64,000 nucleotides of DNA from Papiliotrema nemorosa (taxonomy: Eukaryota; Basidiomycota; Tremellomycetes; Tremellales; Rhynchogastremaceae): assembly GCA_032158125.1 (NCBI GenBank), contig JASKOT010000007.1, positions 715,053 to 779,052 of the forward strand. Reading direction: 5' to 3'. A program made the position numbers and the translations under genes. The first letter of the stretch is position 1, and every line of letters starts with the position of its first letter. The notes below the pieces were generated by a model. The model was given only the letters and a program-made list of their open reading frames with translations, was not told the DNA's origin and ran no database searches. This document shows, in pieces, positions 12,342 through 23,703 of the stretch.

Positions 12342-12970
12342 CTGGAATGCCATGTTCTCGGAAGACAGTCGTCGAGTGCTTGTAGTCCCAGTGTCTGTGT
12401 TGTACCAAGGTGCTCGGAAGACGGGTCAGCCCCGCGCACCCTAATGGTCCCGGCTCAGCGTCAACAACAAAGACGCCTCTAGAGATTGAAATGGGTGACA
12501 GCAATATTGCCCCCTCGCGTGTTCTTGTTACTAGAATGACAGAACGACAGTGGTCCGAGCTACAATGGGCCGTTTAGGCGGGTGTGCATGAAGTGTTTAG
12601 CAGAGGGTTCAGACGCGACGCCAAGGGGATCTACCGTCAAAACGCCGAGTGGGCCGTACGGGGTGCAGATCTGGGCAATAATGGAACCCAAAATTGCAAG
12701 TGAACCCGTGTACCAGATCGAGATCGCGGATCACTCTGAGCCGATCGACCTCGGTGTGACTCTTTCCGTACTCTGGATGATGGTGATCTGATGCATGCAT
12801 CGACATGTGATCGGAAATACATCCGATATCATACCCCTTGCTACTGGGTAAGGAGATCTGTTGGCCGAGACGTGCATACGGAAATCATCTCGCCGAGAAG
12901 ACACTGTCTCGGACAATAGATGTTGTCCTCGAAGCGGGGAGGTGTGAGGTGTCCCAGTCTGGGTCTCCAA
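12342..12970. other. Intergenic region upstream of sugar transporter
   Basis: No gene or RNA signal is seen. The distal part serves as the promoter of the transporter starting at 13044. Confidence 0.5.
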
Positions 12971-12971
12971 G

Positions 12972-12978
12972 TATATAA
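12972..12978 (+). promoter_or_regulatory. TATA box of MFS transporter gene
   Basis: TATATAA in AAGTATATAACACGAG lies 66 bp before the ATG at 13044, a usual fungal spacing. Confidence 0.6.
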
Positions 12979-13043
12979 CACGAGCACGGAGCCTCCTCTG
13001 GGACCTCACAGCCTCACAGCGCTCTTTTCGATACGACAACACG

Positions 13044-14757
13044 ATGAGTAAACAGCAAACAATGGCTTTGGGTCCCGATTTGGGCTATGACAACAACAAC
13101 TCTGCTTCCGGGGAATTGGTCTCGGCTGAAAAGGGAGATGTGGTCCACCAAGACCATACCCAACAGACGGCCACTCAAGATGTTCTCGAGACAAAGTATG
13201 CCTGTGAGTATATCCGAGTCGACGCAAGGGTATCACTGACCCCAAGCTTTGGGTCGATGGGAATCTGCACGAGTATTCTGGAAGGCCATGTTGTTCTGTT
13301 TGATCCTCAACTGGGCTGCACTCAACGATGGATTCCAACAACAAGTCCCCGGAAACGTCATTCCCATGCCGGCCTTTATCGCTCAAATGGCAGATACAGT
13401 GATCGACGGACAACCTGCCATTTCCGCCAAGGTCGTTTCGTTTTGGCAAGGTTTTGCCGAAATGACCAAGACCTTGGGTATGTTTGCCGGTGGATACTTT
13501 GCCAATCGATTCGGACGAAAGAGAGCTTTTATCGGTGCAGTCGCTGTTCTTCTTGGGGGTTCCATCGCGGAGATTACTGTCCAAAACTGGCAAGGGTGGC
13601 TCGGAGCCGCGATGCTCGTTCGACTCGGTGTTGGACTCGCCCAGTCCATCCTCATCACCTACGTTTCTGAACTGGCGCCTTTCCAAATCAGAGGATTCAT
13701 GATTGGAGCTTATCAACTTTGTCTTGGGTTCGGTCAACTCATCAGTGCCGGTGCCACCCAGATCATCGTCACCCAGACCCCACACAAATGGCGAACCATC
13801 GTCGCTACCGAGTTCCTCTTCACCGGCGTGTTGATCCTCATGGTCGGTTTCCTCCCCGAGTCTCACCTCTACCACGCTCGAAAGGGTAACCACGAAGAGG
13901 CCAAGAAGTCCATGTTGAAATTGTACGGCACGGCACCCGACTACGATGTCGAGTACGAATACCGAGTCATTCAACACGGTCTTGAAGCCGAAAAGGAATG
14001 GAACGATGCCTCTGCCAAATCGTCCTTTTTCGAAATCTTCCAAGGAGTCAACTGGAAACGAACCCTCGCTGGATGTGTGGGTATCTGCTCTCAATGGGCG
14101 GCAGGTGCACCAATCGTGTTTGGCTACTCGACATACTTTTTCAAAGTTGCCAATCTCGGTACAGACCCATTCTTGATCACCATCATCACCTTTATCCTCC
14201 TCATTGTGGCCATTTCCGCCTCGCTCGTCGCATGTGAATACATTGGTCGACGACCTCTTCTCATCGGCGGTACATTCCTCATGTTGGTTTTCAACGTCGG
14301 TCTTGCTTCCACTGGATTCTCCAAATCCGAAGCATCAGGTAAAGCCGCCGTCGCTTGTCTTCTCCTCTGGGTGTTCTGCTACGGTGCTTCAGCAGGACCT
14401 ATCGGTTTCGTCGCTGCGGGTGAGACTTCCACTCCTCGACTTCGAGCTCAAACCACCTCGTTCAACCTCGGATGTTACGGTCTTGGCTTCGTCGTCTTCA
14501 ACTGGAGCGTGTCATACATGATTTCCCCTGATGCGGGTAACATGGGTGTCAAAGCCATCTACGTCTGGGCCGGAATGCTCGTGCCCACCGTCATCATCCT
14601 CTACCTCTACTACCCCGAGACATACGGCAGGACCTACTGGGAGCTTGATGAGCTCTACGAGCGAGGTATCCCAGCTTGGAAGTTCTCCACCACCCAGACT
14701 TCCGCCCAATCTTCGGGATACAAGAGCAAGGCGGTCCCCATGTCCGTTGGTCATTAG
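13044..14757 (+). CDS. MFS sugar transporter (sugar porter family)
   Basis: Two exons (13044-13203 and 13247-14757) encode 556 residues. The joined sequence reads TKYASLGRWESARVFWKAML, restoring frame across a 43-nt intron. Sugar-porter marks: the first membrane helix FCLILNWAALNDGFQQQVPG; NRFGRKRAF (R-x-G-R-R/K motif between TM2 and TM3); SELAPFQIRG; PESHLYHARKG (PES motif after TM6); EYIGRRPLL; and PETYGRTYWELDELYE (PETKG-like motif after TM12). About twelve helices are evident. The length and the acidic N-terminal tail resemble alpha-glucoside/hexose:H+ symporters. The exact sugar cannot be read from sequence. Gene structure is simple compared with the other two sugar transporters of the window, which have many introns. 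Confidence 0.92.
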
Positions 14758-15320
14758 GTGGAGGAAACGAAGAGCGTCCAGGGGCGTCTGGTATATCCAT
14801 GAACACCTGCAAGGTGACATCAGTCGAGTGGTCGGGTCCACGTGTAGTTATGCATTGTCCGATGTGCTCAGAACGGTTGATGCATTTCCGGGAGGTTTCA
14901 CTGATTGGTCTACTGATGCTCGATTCCCACCAATCGGGCTCAAGTCTCATTCAGCTAATGGCGGTGTCAAACTGCGCCCTGATGAACTTTCCCGCGGCTA
15001 TGACACCTGGTGGCTTAACCGACCCTGCTGAGGCTCTCTGGGCAAAGCGACCGTTAGGCTCTTTTCTCGCACGAGGGGGGTTCTAGGCATGATCGCCTGA
15101 CCAGCTCGTAAGTTACCCCGCCGCGCCCAATCTGGCTGCGTATGCCTCGTTTACGCAACAACCTGGACGGTCGTGTCCATTTAATTCGAGTGGATCGTTC
15201 ATCCGGGGATAAGCAGGTGCAGTGCTATTGGCCCATTTCCCTCCGCCACATGATAAGGGATGATAAGGGATCCACCCCCTTCGTACTCTTTCACTTTGGC
15301 ACAAATCTCTTCACTGACAG
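14758..15320. other. Intergenic region
   Basis: No gene is supported. A tandem pair of TGATAAGGGA (15251-15270) lies about 110 bp before the purine permease start. GATAAG is the core bound by GATA-type nitrogen regulators in fungi, which fits a purine permease promoter. Confidence 0.5.
15251..15270 (+). promoter_or_regulatory. Tandem GATAAG sites before the purine permease
   Basis: Two head-to-tail copies of TGATAAGGGA lie about 50 bp before the TATA box. Known: AreA/Gat-type GATA factors activate purine permease genes in fungi through GATA sites. Regulation here is inferred. Confidence 0.45.
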
Positions 15321-15328
15321 TATATATA
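15321..15328 (+). promoter_or_regulatory. TATA box of NCS2 permease gene
   Basis: TATATATA is only 24 bp before an in-frame ATG at 15352 and 54 bp before the ATG at 15382. The spacing suggests transcription starts near 15350 and favours 15382 as the true start. Confidence 0.6.
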
Positions 15329-15381
15329 CAGCACAGAGGTGACTTCTCCGCATGCATAGTGTCCCCTCAAGCCCGTGCATC

Positions 15382-17428
15382 ATGTCGATCACCTCTCAGC
15401 CAGACTCACATCCGCCCATGGACCGAGCCCCATTCTACAAACGGGCCATCCAAAAGGTCTCCACGAAAGAAGGATGGTTGGGCGATTACGATTACAAGTA
15501 CATGTGTCTCCCCCAATTCCCATACGGTAAACGGGCGGTGAAAAAGAATCCACCATTCTACAGTCTCAATGCGGATCTACCTCTAGTCCTCGCTATCGTA
15601 TGCGGTGAGTTCAGCTTCACTCATGATACCGCGGGGTCTAATGAACAGGTTTCCAACACTCTCTAGCAATGCTCGCGGGAGTCATCACTCCCCCTATTAT
15701 CATCGCCAGTCAACTCTCCTTTCCCGCGGAATACCAGTCCTATCTCATCTCTGCTTCGCTCATCTCTTCGGGTATACTGTCAATGGTACAAATGTCCAGA
15801 TTCAAGATACCCAGGACGAACCGGTACATTGGAACAGGTCTGATCACCGTCGTAGGAACGTCCTTTGCCAGTCTGTCAACTGCCAGTGCAGTCTTTAATG
15901 CGCTGTATGCGGATGGGACCTGTCCATCAACTACCAATGCCCAGGGCGAGACCACCCGGGAATTCTGTCCAGAGTGAGCAGAAGACCCTCCTGGGTCCCA
16001 AAATGTGCTGACTCTTAGTGCATACGGCAAACTCATCGGAACCTTCCTCGTCACTTCTTTCCTCGAAATGCTCATGTCCTTTGTCCCTCCTAAGAAACTT
16101 CGCAAGATCTTCCCTCCCCTTGTGACCGGTATCACAGTCGTCATCATCGGTACTTCTCTCATCGGCGAGTCGGGATTCCTCAACTGGGGAGGAGGAGCCA
16201 ACGACTGTCATCTCCGTCCTGACGAACCGTCCATCTTCCACTTGTGCCCTACCATTTTCGCCAAGGGAGCCAGACAATGGGGATCACCCCAATACCTCGG
16301 ATTGGGATTCTTGAGTTTTGTGACCATCATCTTGGTGGAAATCTTCGGGTCGCCATTTATGAGGAACGCGAGTATCATCATTGGCCTGATTGTCGGCATG
16401 ATTGTCGCTGGAGCTACGGGATATGTCGATTCGAGTAACATCAAATCGGCACCAGCCATCACCTTCTTATGGGTCAAGAGGTTCAAATTGGGTGTTTATG
16501 GACCAGCGGTGTTGCCTTCCCTGGCGGTGTATGTGGTATTGGCAATGGAGGCTATTGGCGACATCACCGCCTCTGCCGAGGTTTCGAAAGTCGAGGTCGA
16601 TGGCGTGAGTCATTCTGCCCCGCGTAGATGGGCAAGCACTGATCATAGCTTGAGTTTGACTCGCGAATTCAAGGAGGTGTATTGGCAGATGGGATGGCGG
16701 GTTTCTTCTCGGCCCTCTTTACCGTTACTCCGATGAGGTGAATCAACTTGGTCCAACCGTGTACCAGTGCTGATAACAGTATCTTTGCCCAAAACAACGG
16801 TGTTATTGCTCTCACTCGATGCGCCAATCGACGTGCCGGATACATCTGTGCCAGCTTTATGATCCTCTACGGAGGTGAGTGTTTCCCCGATCGTGTGTAT
16901 TCACAACTTACTCTAGTCCTCGGTAAAATATCTGGAGTCTTCCTCTCGATCCCCAACCCTGTCCTTGGGGGAGTGACCACCTTCCTATTCGCCTCCGTCG
17001 TCGCATCAGGCATCAAGGTCATCTCATACATCAAATTCACGAGAAAAGACCGATTCATCCTCGCAGCAGCAGGCGCGTTTGGCTTTGGCAACTTGCTCGT
17101 TCCCGATTGGGCTAGTTACCTGTTTGCCGATGTCAACTCGCCCTCTTCGTCTTTACAGGGGTTCTTCAACAGTATCGTCATTGTCATCTCGACACCGTAT
17201 CTCATCGCTGGATTGGTCGCTTCGATTTTGTACCAGATCATACCGGATGAGGTCGCCGAGGCAGCCCCTCCCAGCCCTTCGTTTGTAGAGTCGGGCTTGG
17301 AGGCCGGTGTATCAGAGCTGCCCAGAGAAGGTCCAAGCGAATCGTCAGAGAAGGAGCAGGACTACAAGGCTCGAGGTGTAGCTCAGCCCGGGTCATCGGG
17401 TGCAAAGGTGGAGGTACTGGATGCTTAG
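15382..17428 (+). CDS. NCS2/NAT-family purine permease (urate-xanthine type)
   Basis: The protein starts MSITSQPDSHPPMDR. Membrane segments include LPLVLAIVCAMLAGVITPP, AYGKLIGTFLVTSFLEMLM, YLGLGFLSFVTIILVEIFG and VISTPYLIAGLVASILYQI. The family signature Q-N-x-G-x-x-x-x-T-R is exact (IFAQNNGVIALTRCANRRAG, about 16780-16840), and VLAMEAIGDITASAEVSKVE holds the conserved TM8 acidic motif. At least six exons are joined by small introns (gtgagt...ctctag, gtgagc...cttag). Known: fungal members with QNNGVIALTR import uric acid and xanthine with protons across the plasma membrane; substrate choice here is by homology. The C-terminal tail is acidic and Ser-rich, as in permeases controlled by endocytosis. 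Confidence 0.93.
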
Positions 17429-17758
17429 TGTGTTGCCTGGCGAAAAGACTGTCGAAAGTTTCACGACCTCTTATTCTAATGCGTGTTACTCTACCCTTAA
17501 TATCGTGCGATCTTGATATGTAAACGAGCTTCTCCAAGCGGTCCATTACTCGTAGAGCTCGGTCGGACTGCAATACACCGAGAGGGGAGCATCGCGGGGG
17601 ATATGCGCTCCATGGTGGAGGGAGCAAGACTCCATATCGGCCTCCACTTGGACCTCCACTCTGAACATGACGATGAGGATCTAGCATACTTACCACAAGA
17701 GGCGCGCTATGCAGGTCCATCAGAATCGCCGGCCCGAAAAGACAGGACACTGTCAGCA
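17429..17758. other. Intergenic promoter region
   Basis: No gene is seen. It holds the 3' end of the permease and the promoter of the epimerase. Confidence 0.5.
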
Positions 17759-17765
17759 TATATAA
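17759..17765 (+). promoter_or_regulatory. TATA box of epimerase gene
   Basis: TATATAA lies 51 bp before the ATG at 17816. It supports that ATG over the in-frame GTG upstream. Confidence 0.6.
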
Positions 17766-17815
17766 CCAAAGACCAGAGCTCAAGGTCGTGTCAGAAGAAC
17801 CCCTCGACTTCACCA

Positions 17816-18723
17816 TGAGAATCGTATTCACTGGAGGATCCGGTAAAGCAGGCCGACACGCCATCCCTTACCTCCTTTCCCAAGGTCACAAAGTGCTCAA
17901 TCTCGATCTGGTCCCTCTTGACAACCCGGATGTCTACACGCTCAAGACCGATCTCACAGACTCTGGGCAAGTCTTCAACGCCCTGTCGACTCACTTCGAC
18001 ATGTCAGAATACGAACTCCCCCATCCTCCCGCACCCCCGGACGCCGTCATCCACTTTGCGGCTTATGCCCGGAACATGCTCGTTCCCGATTCAGCCATGT
18101 TTGCATCCAACACTCTCCAAACGTACAATGTCATCGAAGCGGCTTGCAAATTGGGGATCAAAAAGGTGATTATTGCCAGTTCAGAGACTGTCTATGGGGT
18201 GTGTTTCACCCAAGGTGATTCCGATTTCCACTCGTTCCCCCTGGAGGAGGATTACGATTGTGATCCGGTAGATTCATACGCTACGAGCAAGTTGTGTGGG
18301 GAGAGGATCGCCAGGTCTTTCGCCAGGAGATATGCCGATCGTGGAGTCGACGTTTACGCCTTTAGGATCGGAAACGTCATTGAACCACACGAATATGCCC
18401 AAAACTTCCCGGCATTCTTGAAAGACCCTCCGTCGAGAAAGAGAAATGCGTGGAGTTATATCGATGCGAGAGATCTGGGAAAATTGTGCCATTGCGCGGT
18501 GAACAAGAGTGGTCTAGGGTTCCAGGTGTTCAATGCGACCAATAATACCATCACGCTCGACACGCCGACAGAGGAGTTTTTGGCAAAGGAGTGCCCGAAT
18601 GTCAAGATTACCAGGAAAATGGAGGAATACGAGGCGCCGTTGACAAACAAAAAGGCGAGGGAGGTATTGGGTTTCGAAGAGGAGCATGATTGGAGAAACT
18701 ATATCAACGGTGACAAGAAATAG
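17816..18723 (+). CDS. NAD(P)-dependent epimerase/dehydratase (extended SDR)
   Basis: A single exon of about 302 residues. MRIVFTGGSGKAGRHAIPYL carries the TG-x-x-G-x-x-G cofactor loop at the very N-terminus. HFAAYARN follows. The catalytic triad is visible as SSETVYG (Ser) and SYATSKLCGE (Y-x-x-x-K). RIGNVIEPHEYAQNFPAF forms part of the substrate lobe, and AWSYIDARDLGKL is the usual (S/T)YIDVRDL block. Known: extended SDRs of this size act on nucleotide sugars or sugar acids; the substrate is not readable here. It is intron-free, unusual in this window but compatible with its short length. It converges with the small gene ending at 18822. Confidence 0.87.
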
Positions 18724-18821
18724 AGGATCGCAGTGGGATTGTGAACCATGCAACCTGTTGCACATGTCTGAGAGGGACGATACAAGCGCTTCATGAATCT
18801 TACTACAACACGGATCAACCA

Positions 18822-19372
18822 CTAGGGGGGGCCCATGTAATGAAGTCCGTACCCTGGAGGTAATTGTGACTGAGATCAGCGAGAATCCATGACTAAGCTC
18901 CAGACTGCGGGACATACCTGCAAAAACGGATTGTCTTTTGACTGCCTTTTCCCAAGCCTTTTTCTCCTCCAGCTCCTCGGGTGTCATCTCCGACACTTTC
19001 TTCGGTCGAGGTCTCTTCTCGATCCACACGTGGAAAGACCTCCAATCACCCTTCATCTCGATACTCCAATGGTAATCATCATCGTCTTCCCCCTCTTGTT
19101 CCGGCATATGGGTCATGAGGATCCCCGTGGGATCGTTGTCCGCCTCGTAAGAAAGCTTCATCTCTTGAATCTCCTCTGCGTGCTTGACAGCCGTGTCGAA
19201 AGTGAGGTATTTCCCGTGAATGTGATCGTGCTTGCCGACGATGGTGGCGCTGAGGGGGAGATCATGGAATTTGGCATTGAAATTGGCTGCAGTGTGAGCA
19301 TCGAGCGCCTCACTGGGATCATGACCGGATCTTACCTTTGAGAACGTACTGATGAGTCGATTTAGCTGGCAT
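18822..19372 (-). CDS. Small soluble protein, unknown function
   Basis: Three exons: 19372-19336 (MPAKSTHQYVLK), a main exon from 19286, and a last mini-exon ending GYGLHYMGPP at 18822. The joins restore frame (K-A-N-F-N across the first intron, A-G-Y-G across the second). The protein has about 140 residues: a globular start (KFHDLPLSATIVGKHDHIHG), an acidic run (EQEGEDDDDYHW), then KGDWRSFHVWIEKRPRPKK and a charged helix EMTPEELEEKKAWEKAVKR. No signal peptide or membrane segment is seen. I do not recognise the family. The clean splice structure and codon use make it a real gene. Confidence 0.7.
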
Positions 19373-19999
19373 GGTGGGTGAATGTCTGCTACATGATGCA
19401 GACGGGTTGTTCAGTACGACTATCTTATGCTGTGGTCGCTGGAAAAGAAATCAAGACGCGTCATAAAAGATCAGCTCCACTTGGCCGAGAGCTACGAGTA
19501 CTGATTTTCTCACCCCTTTTCTACGTGCCTGCCATGCATGCACAATCGATTGGGCTATTATACCTTGTTGGGGGTCCAGTATGTCAGTCAAAGTACCCCA
19601 TGACGTGCTCGCCGCAAGGGATGTAGCCTTGACACCTGGGGTCGGATGGCGGCCTTCAAGCGGGCGACGCCGTTGTGATCCCCACTGCGCCCAGATCCTG
19701 TGTCAAGCTGAATACCGCACAACAGTCTCATTCGCATGGAGATGAACGCCGGTCGGTAGGATCCCTTACGACTGCTGCAACTTATGCATGGCACAATCCG
19801 GGACAGCACATGCAACCGGTGAGGCGCTTGGAATCGACGCGGACATCGACACGGAAGCCGACACGGCTTCTCTCTCAACGGAGGTCCTGGACGGTATGGA
19901 CCGGGTAAGTATAAGACAACATGGACGAATCCAACCTGGCCTATCACCCGTCCGCTCGTCGAAACTCTACGTACACTCGTTACTCCAGCCACGTCTACC
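19373..19999. other. Intergenic region before GH42 gene
   Basis: Short open frames occur but none is credible. It probably holds the promoters of the divergent small gene and of the GH42 gene. No clear TATA box was seen. Confidence 0.45.
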
Positions 20000-21970
20000 A
20001 TGTCCCCAACGTTCCAATTCCCCAAGGGCGATTCTCTCTTTTACGGCGCGGATTATAACCCGGAACAATGGCCTCGAAGCGTATGGAAAGAGGATGTCGA
20101 GTTGATGCGTAAAGCTCACGTCAACGTCGTCTCTCTCGCCATCTTTTCCTGGGCTCTCATAGAGACGGATGATGACAAGTGGGACTTTGGATGGTTGGAT
20201 GAGATTGTGGAGTTGCTGCATAGTAGCGGTATAAAGATTTGCCTTGCTACAGCTACGGCATCACCTCCACCTTGGCTCACCAAGAAACATCCGGAAATAC
20301 TCCCCGTCACGAAAAACGGCGAGACACTCCATCCTGGAGGACGACAACACTGGCGAGCTACATCTCCGGTATTCCGACGATATGCTCTTCGACTGGTGGA
20401 GAAGCTAGCGGAGAGATATGGCAAACACCCGGCTGTGGTCGCTTGGCACGTCAACAATGAGCTTGGATGTCACAACTCGGTAGACTACTCGAGCGATGCG
20501 GAGGTCGCGTTTCGAGTATGGCTGCAGAAGAGATATGAGACCGTCGAGAAACTCAACGAGGCGTGGGGAACGGCGTTCTGGTCTCAACATTATAACGATT
20601 TCGATACGATTCTCCCGCCCAAACAAGCCGCTACGTTCCCCAACCCCGGACAACAGCTGGATTGGACCAGATTCAGCTCGGATATACTAGGCGAATACCT
20701 CGACGCGGAAACTGAGATTCTACACAGATTGAGCTCAGTCCCAGTGACTACCAACTATATGCTCGGGTCCGGAAGTCGAGCCCTCAACGTCGTTGATTGG
20801 AAAGTCGACTTTGTGTCGAATGATCACTATAGGCAAGATGCGAAACCCCATTCAATAGACGAGCTGTCATTCTCCGCGAGTCTGACGAGTGGAGTAGCAG
20901 AGTCCAATCCTTGGTGGTTGATGGAGCATTCCACCAGTGCAGTCAACTGGCAACCAGTCAACCGAATCAAGAGCCCAGGCGAACTCGCTCGAGATAGTCT
21001 GACACACGTGGCTCATGGTGCCGACGCCGTGTGTTTCTTTCAATGGCGACAGAGTCGAGCCGGAGCGGAGAAATATCATTCATCGATGGTTCCTCATGCT
21101 GGGGAACAATCGCGTCTCTTCCAAGACGTATGTGGTCTAGGAAAGACATTGAAGAACCTAGCGGAGATTAGAGGATCGAAAAGGGTTCGAGGAGACGTGG
21201 CGATCCTGTTTGATTGGGATTCATGGTGGGCTAGCGAGCTCGATTCTCACCCGTCCTCCTTGATTGACTATTATCGGCAAGCTCTCGACTGGTATGTCGC
21301 ACTCTTGGACGCAGGGATGCGAGTCGACGTGATACCAGCCAGATCAAATTTCGAGAGTTACTCTCAGGTCTTTGCTCCGACATTGTATATGGTCGACAGC
21401 AAATTAGAAGAGAGAATCAAGAGATACGTCGAGAAGGGCGGACATCTGGTCACGACATTCTTCTCGGGCATAGTCGACGAGAATGATCACGTCAAATTGG
21501 GAGGATACCCTGGTGCCTCCCGAGACCTGCTTGGTGTACGAGTGGAGGAATTTTCCCCCTTGTTCGCGGATGCCAAGGTGGAGCTGGAGGAAGGCATAGA
21601 TGGTGCTTTATGGTCCGAACAGGTGGACGTGCAGCATGGCACCGAGTCAATAATTCGCTATAAGAGTGGCTCGCCGGCAATCACGCGGAAGAAACACGGA
21701 GAGGGATCAGCGGTGTACGTATCCACATCCTTAGGGGTCGAGGGGATCAACAAGGTGTTGAATCGGATATTGCAAGTGAAGAGCGCCCTCCCTAAACAGC
21801 TCGTGGGCAAAGTAGAATATGTCATACGGGCTTCGAAAGGTCAACAGTGGGCGTTCGTGTTCAACAGAAGCGGCGGGGAATTTGAGATTGAGAACATTCC
21901 AGGGGAGCTAGTGGCGGGAAGTAACACACTCGGTCCAGCTGGCTTTGCCGTTCTTAAACGGCAAGATTAG
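20000..21970 (+). CDS. Beta-galactosidase, glycoside hydrolase family 42
   Basis: One uninterrupted exon of 656 residues, within the usual 650-700 of bacterial GH42. The N-terminal TIM barrel begins YGADYNPEQWPRSVWKEDVE, followed by VNVVSLAIFSWALIE and ATATASPPPWL. The acid/base Glu is in WHVNNELGCH and the nucleophile Glu in WWLMEHSTSAVNWQ. GADAVCFFQWRQSRAGAEKYHSS is also diagnostic. The trimerisation domain (VAILFDWDSWWASE) and the small C-terminal beta domain follow. No signal peptide is present, so an intracellular enzyme cleaving imported beta-galactosides is inferred. The ATG at 20000 has a good context (TACCATGTCC). Absence of introns and the bacterial-type family suggest horizontal acquisition. 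Confidence 0.93.
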   Translation: MSPTFQFPKGDSLFYGADYNPEQWPRSVWKEDVELMRKAHVNVVSLAIFSWALIETDDDKWDFGWLDEIVELLHSSGIKICLATATASPPPWLTKKHPEILPVTKNGETLHPGGRQHWRATSPVFRRYALRLVEKLAERYGKHPAVVAWHVNNELGCHNSVDYSSDAEVAFRVWLQKRYETVEKLNEAWGTAFWSQHYNDFDTILPPKQAATFPNPGQQLDWTRFSSDILGEYLDAETEILHRLSSVPVTTNYMLGSGSRALNVVDWKVDFVSNDHYRQDAKPHSIDELSFSASLTSGVAESNPWWLMEHSTSAVNWQPVNRIKSPGELARDSLTHVAHGADAVCFFQWRQSRAGAEKYHSSMVPHAGEQSRLFQDVCGLGKTLKNLAEIRGSKRVRGDVAILFDWDSWWASELDSHPSSLIDYYRQALDWYVALLDAGMRVDVIPARSNFESYSQVFAPTLYMVDSKLEERIKRYVEKGGHLVTTFFSGIVDENDHVKLGGYPGASRDLLGVRVEEFSPLFADAKVELEEGIDGALWSEQVDVQHGTESIIRYKSGSPAITRKKHGEGSAVYVSTSLGVEGINKVLNRILQVKSALPKQLVGKVEYVIRASKGQQWAFVFNRSGGEFEIENIPGELVAGSNTLGPAGFAVLKRQD

Positions 21971-22081
21971 GACAGATGAGGGGATGGACGGACATGCATC
22001 GAGATGACAGATAAGCATGTGCGACAAGGAGGAGATCAAGGAAAGGACAATCAACAAAGATCAGATTCAAACTACAAAAGA

Positions 22082-23412
22082 CTAATACACTACATTCCCC
22101 TTGAGCTTGGCGATACCATCCACGTAGGTCGCGTTCATTCGCATGTTGACGTATTCGTGCGAAGTGATGGGTCGATATTTTTTGGGCCTGGTCTCCGACC
22201 TGACAGTGAGCATGAAATCTCCATATACACTTCCGGACGACTCACCAGGTGCCTGGGATAGCATCGATCAAAAGCCCCGGATCAGCAGAAATGAACTGAA
22301 TATCAGCCTACGTCTTGAATGACAAGATGTAACTCGCGTATGGAATTGAGAATCGCTCTGGGGTCATCACTTCGTCTGGTGATCTCGGTGTGGGTGCGAC
22401 GACACGATGTAGAGTCGATTTCAGCTCGTCATTAGACCATCTCATGAGAAAGTCGCCAATGTTGAAGATGATCGCTCCCTTGACCGGCGGTGCTGGTACA
22501 AACACTCCCGGCCGGTGCTAAGTATGAGCCAATCACTGTTTTTTGGGTATAGACCTACGTTGTCCTCGACCTCTAGACCTCCGCAATCATCTTGGAAAAG
22601 CATGGTGCATGTCGAGAAATCCGTGTGAGCGTTGATTCGTCCCTTTTCACCTTGATCAAAGTCTGCCCTCGGCGCCGAGGGATCTGCCATCAGTGCTGAG
22701 CAAGGAACAAGAGCTCACAATGTAGTAGACGAAGCTGGTTGTCTGCCAATGTGTGGAAGGGAACGAAAAAGTCGTCGGGTACGCCTGGCATGCCGAGGGC
22801 CAACGCTTTCAACACCCTCATCTGGGTGGTGCGACATCGCTGGAAAAACGCCATCGACTTGGCTCGGAAACCCGGTAGATATTCCTCATCCAGCCATATA
22901 TTGGGCTGATCCTCAGAGTTTTCATTACCTGTCGCGTCAGAACAACATGATGCTCGTGAACCAACCCATATCGTAGCTCTCCTTGAAGTCCGCTCCCTTT
23001 CCCCGCATCTCGGCGAGCTTATCCTCGTCGAATACCATCTGAGAGACTTGCTCAACCCCAACAGCCGAGTATCCTCTATCCATCAGCACCCAAGTATCGA
23101 CCTCCACCTACCGGTGATGTTCACCACCTGGAGGATGCGGCGCCGTCATCTTGACTTCTTTGGGCAGCTCAAACAGACGTTTGCTCCAGCTAAACATCTC
23201 ATCGACCTCGTCTTGTGGTATCCCGTGATTGATGAGGTATGCGAATCCGACATCTCTACAAGCACCGTAGAACTGTTTGCCGATCTCCCTTGCGCGCTAC
23301 GATTCAGCTCCAACCCTGAGAGCAATAACGCCAGAATAAGGCTCACTTCGGATGTGCCATCGCCAAACTCCTCAAAGTCGATGAAAGGGATCATGGAATC
23401 TTGAGCGGGCAT
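22082..23412 (-). CDS. 2-oxoglutarate/Fe(II)-dependent oxygenase, isopenicillin-N-synthase-like (thymine-7-hydroxylase-type candidate)
   Basis: The first exon starts MPAQDSMIPFIDFEEFGDG at 23412. The next exons give REIGKQFYGACRDVGFAYLI and FSWSKRLFELPKEVK, the N-terminal DIOX_N half. The core has RINAHTDFSTCTMLFQDD (H-x-D iron ligands), then IFNIGDFLMRWSNDELKSTLHRV (distal His) and ERFSIPYAS (R-x-S 2-oxoglutarate clamp). About seven exons; stop at 22082. Known: this superfamily includes fungal thymine 7-hydroxylase. Its divergent partner is an NCS1 nucleobase-type permease, which makes a nucleobase substrate attractive but unproven. Exon ends near 22240-22320 are uncertain. Confidence 0.83.
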
Positions 23413-23703
23413 TTTGTTTGTCGTTATGATCTTGCGATTGCCTACTGATTTGAAGCTTCTTATCAAGCACTCCCGGTGAGGATGCAGCAAACTGGTAAAG
23501 TGGAGGCGTCGTCGTTGCCCGGAATCTGCCCACCGGAACTGCCCAACCGCCCACCGAATACTCGCCCACCCGTCAAACATACCCGATAAGGACAAGCCCA
23601 CCCGTCTTGATATGCAAGCGAAAGCAATTAGTATAAGTGGATGCATGACCCTTCGCTTGGAGTAAATCCATTCCCCCATCTTGTCGATCCTGAGATCAAA
23701 ACC
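23413..23703. promoter_or_regulatory. Divergent promoter with repeated GCCCACC motif
   Basis: This short shared region between the oxygenase and the NCS1 permease has four exact GCCCACC copies on the + strand (23528, 23549, 23564, 23596) and one near copy GCCCAACCG (23541). Two are followed by G and two by CG. The same motif occurs in the next divergent promoter at 27370-27420. Confidence 0.5.

Noticed and set aside
13006..14094. 362-residue minus-strand open frame opposite the MFS transporter
   Set aside because: It mirrors the biased codon use of the real gene, has no domain, and lies against a 12-helix transporter with exact motifs.
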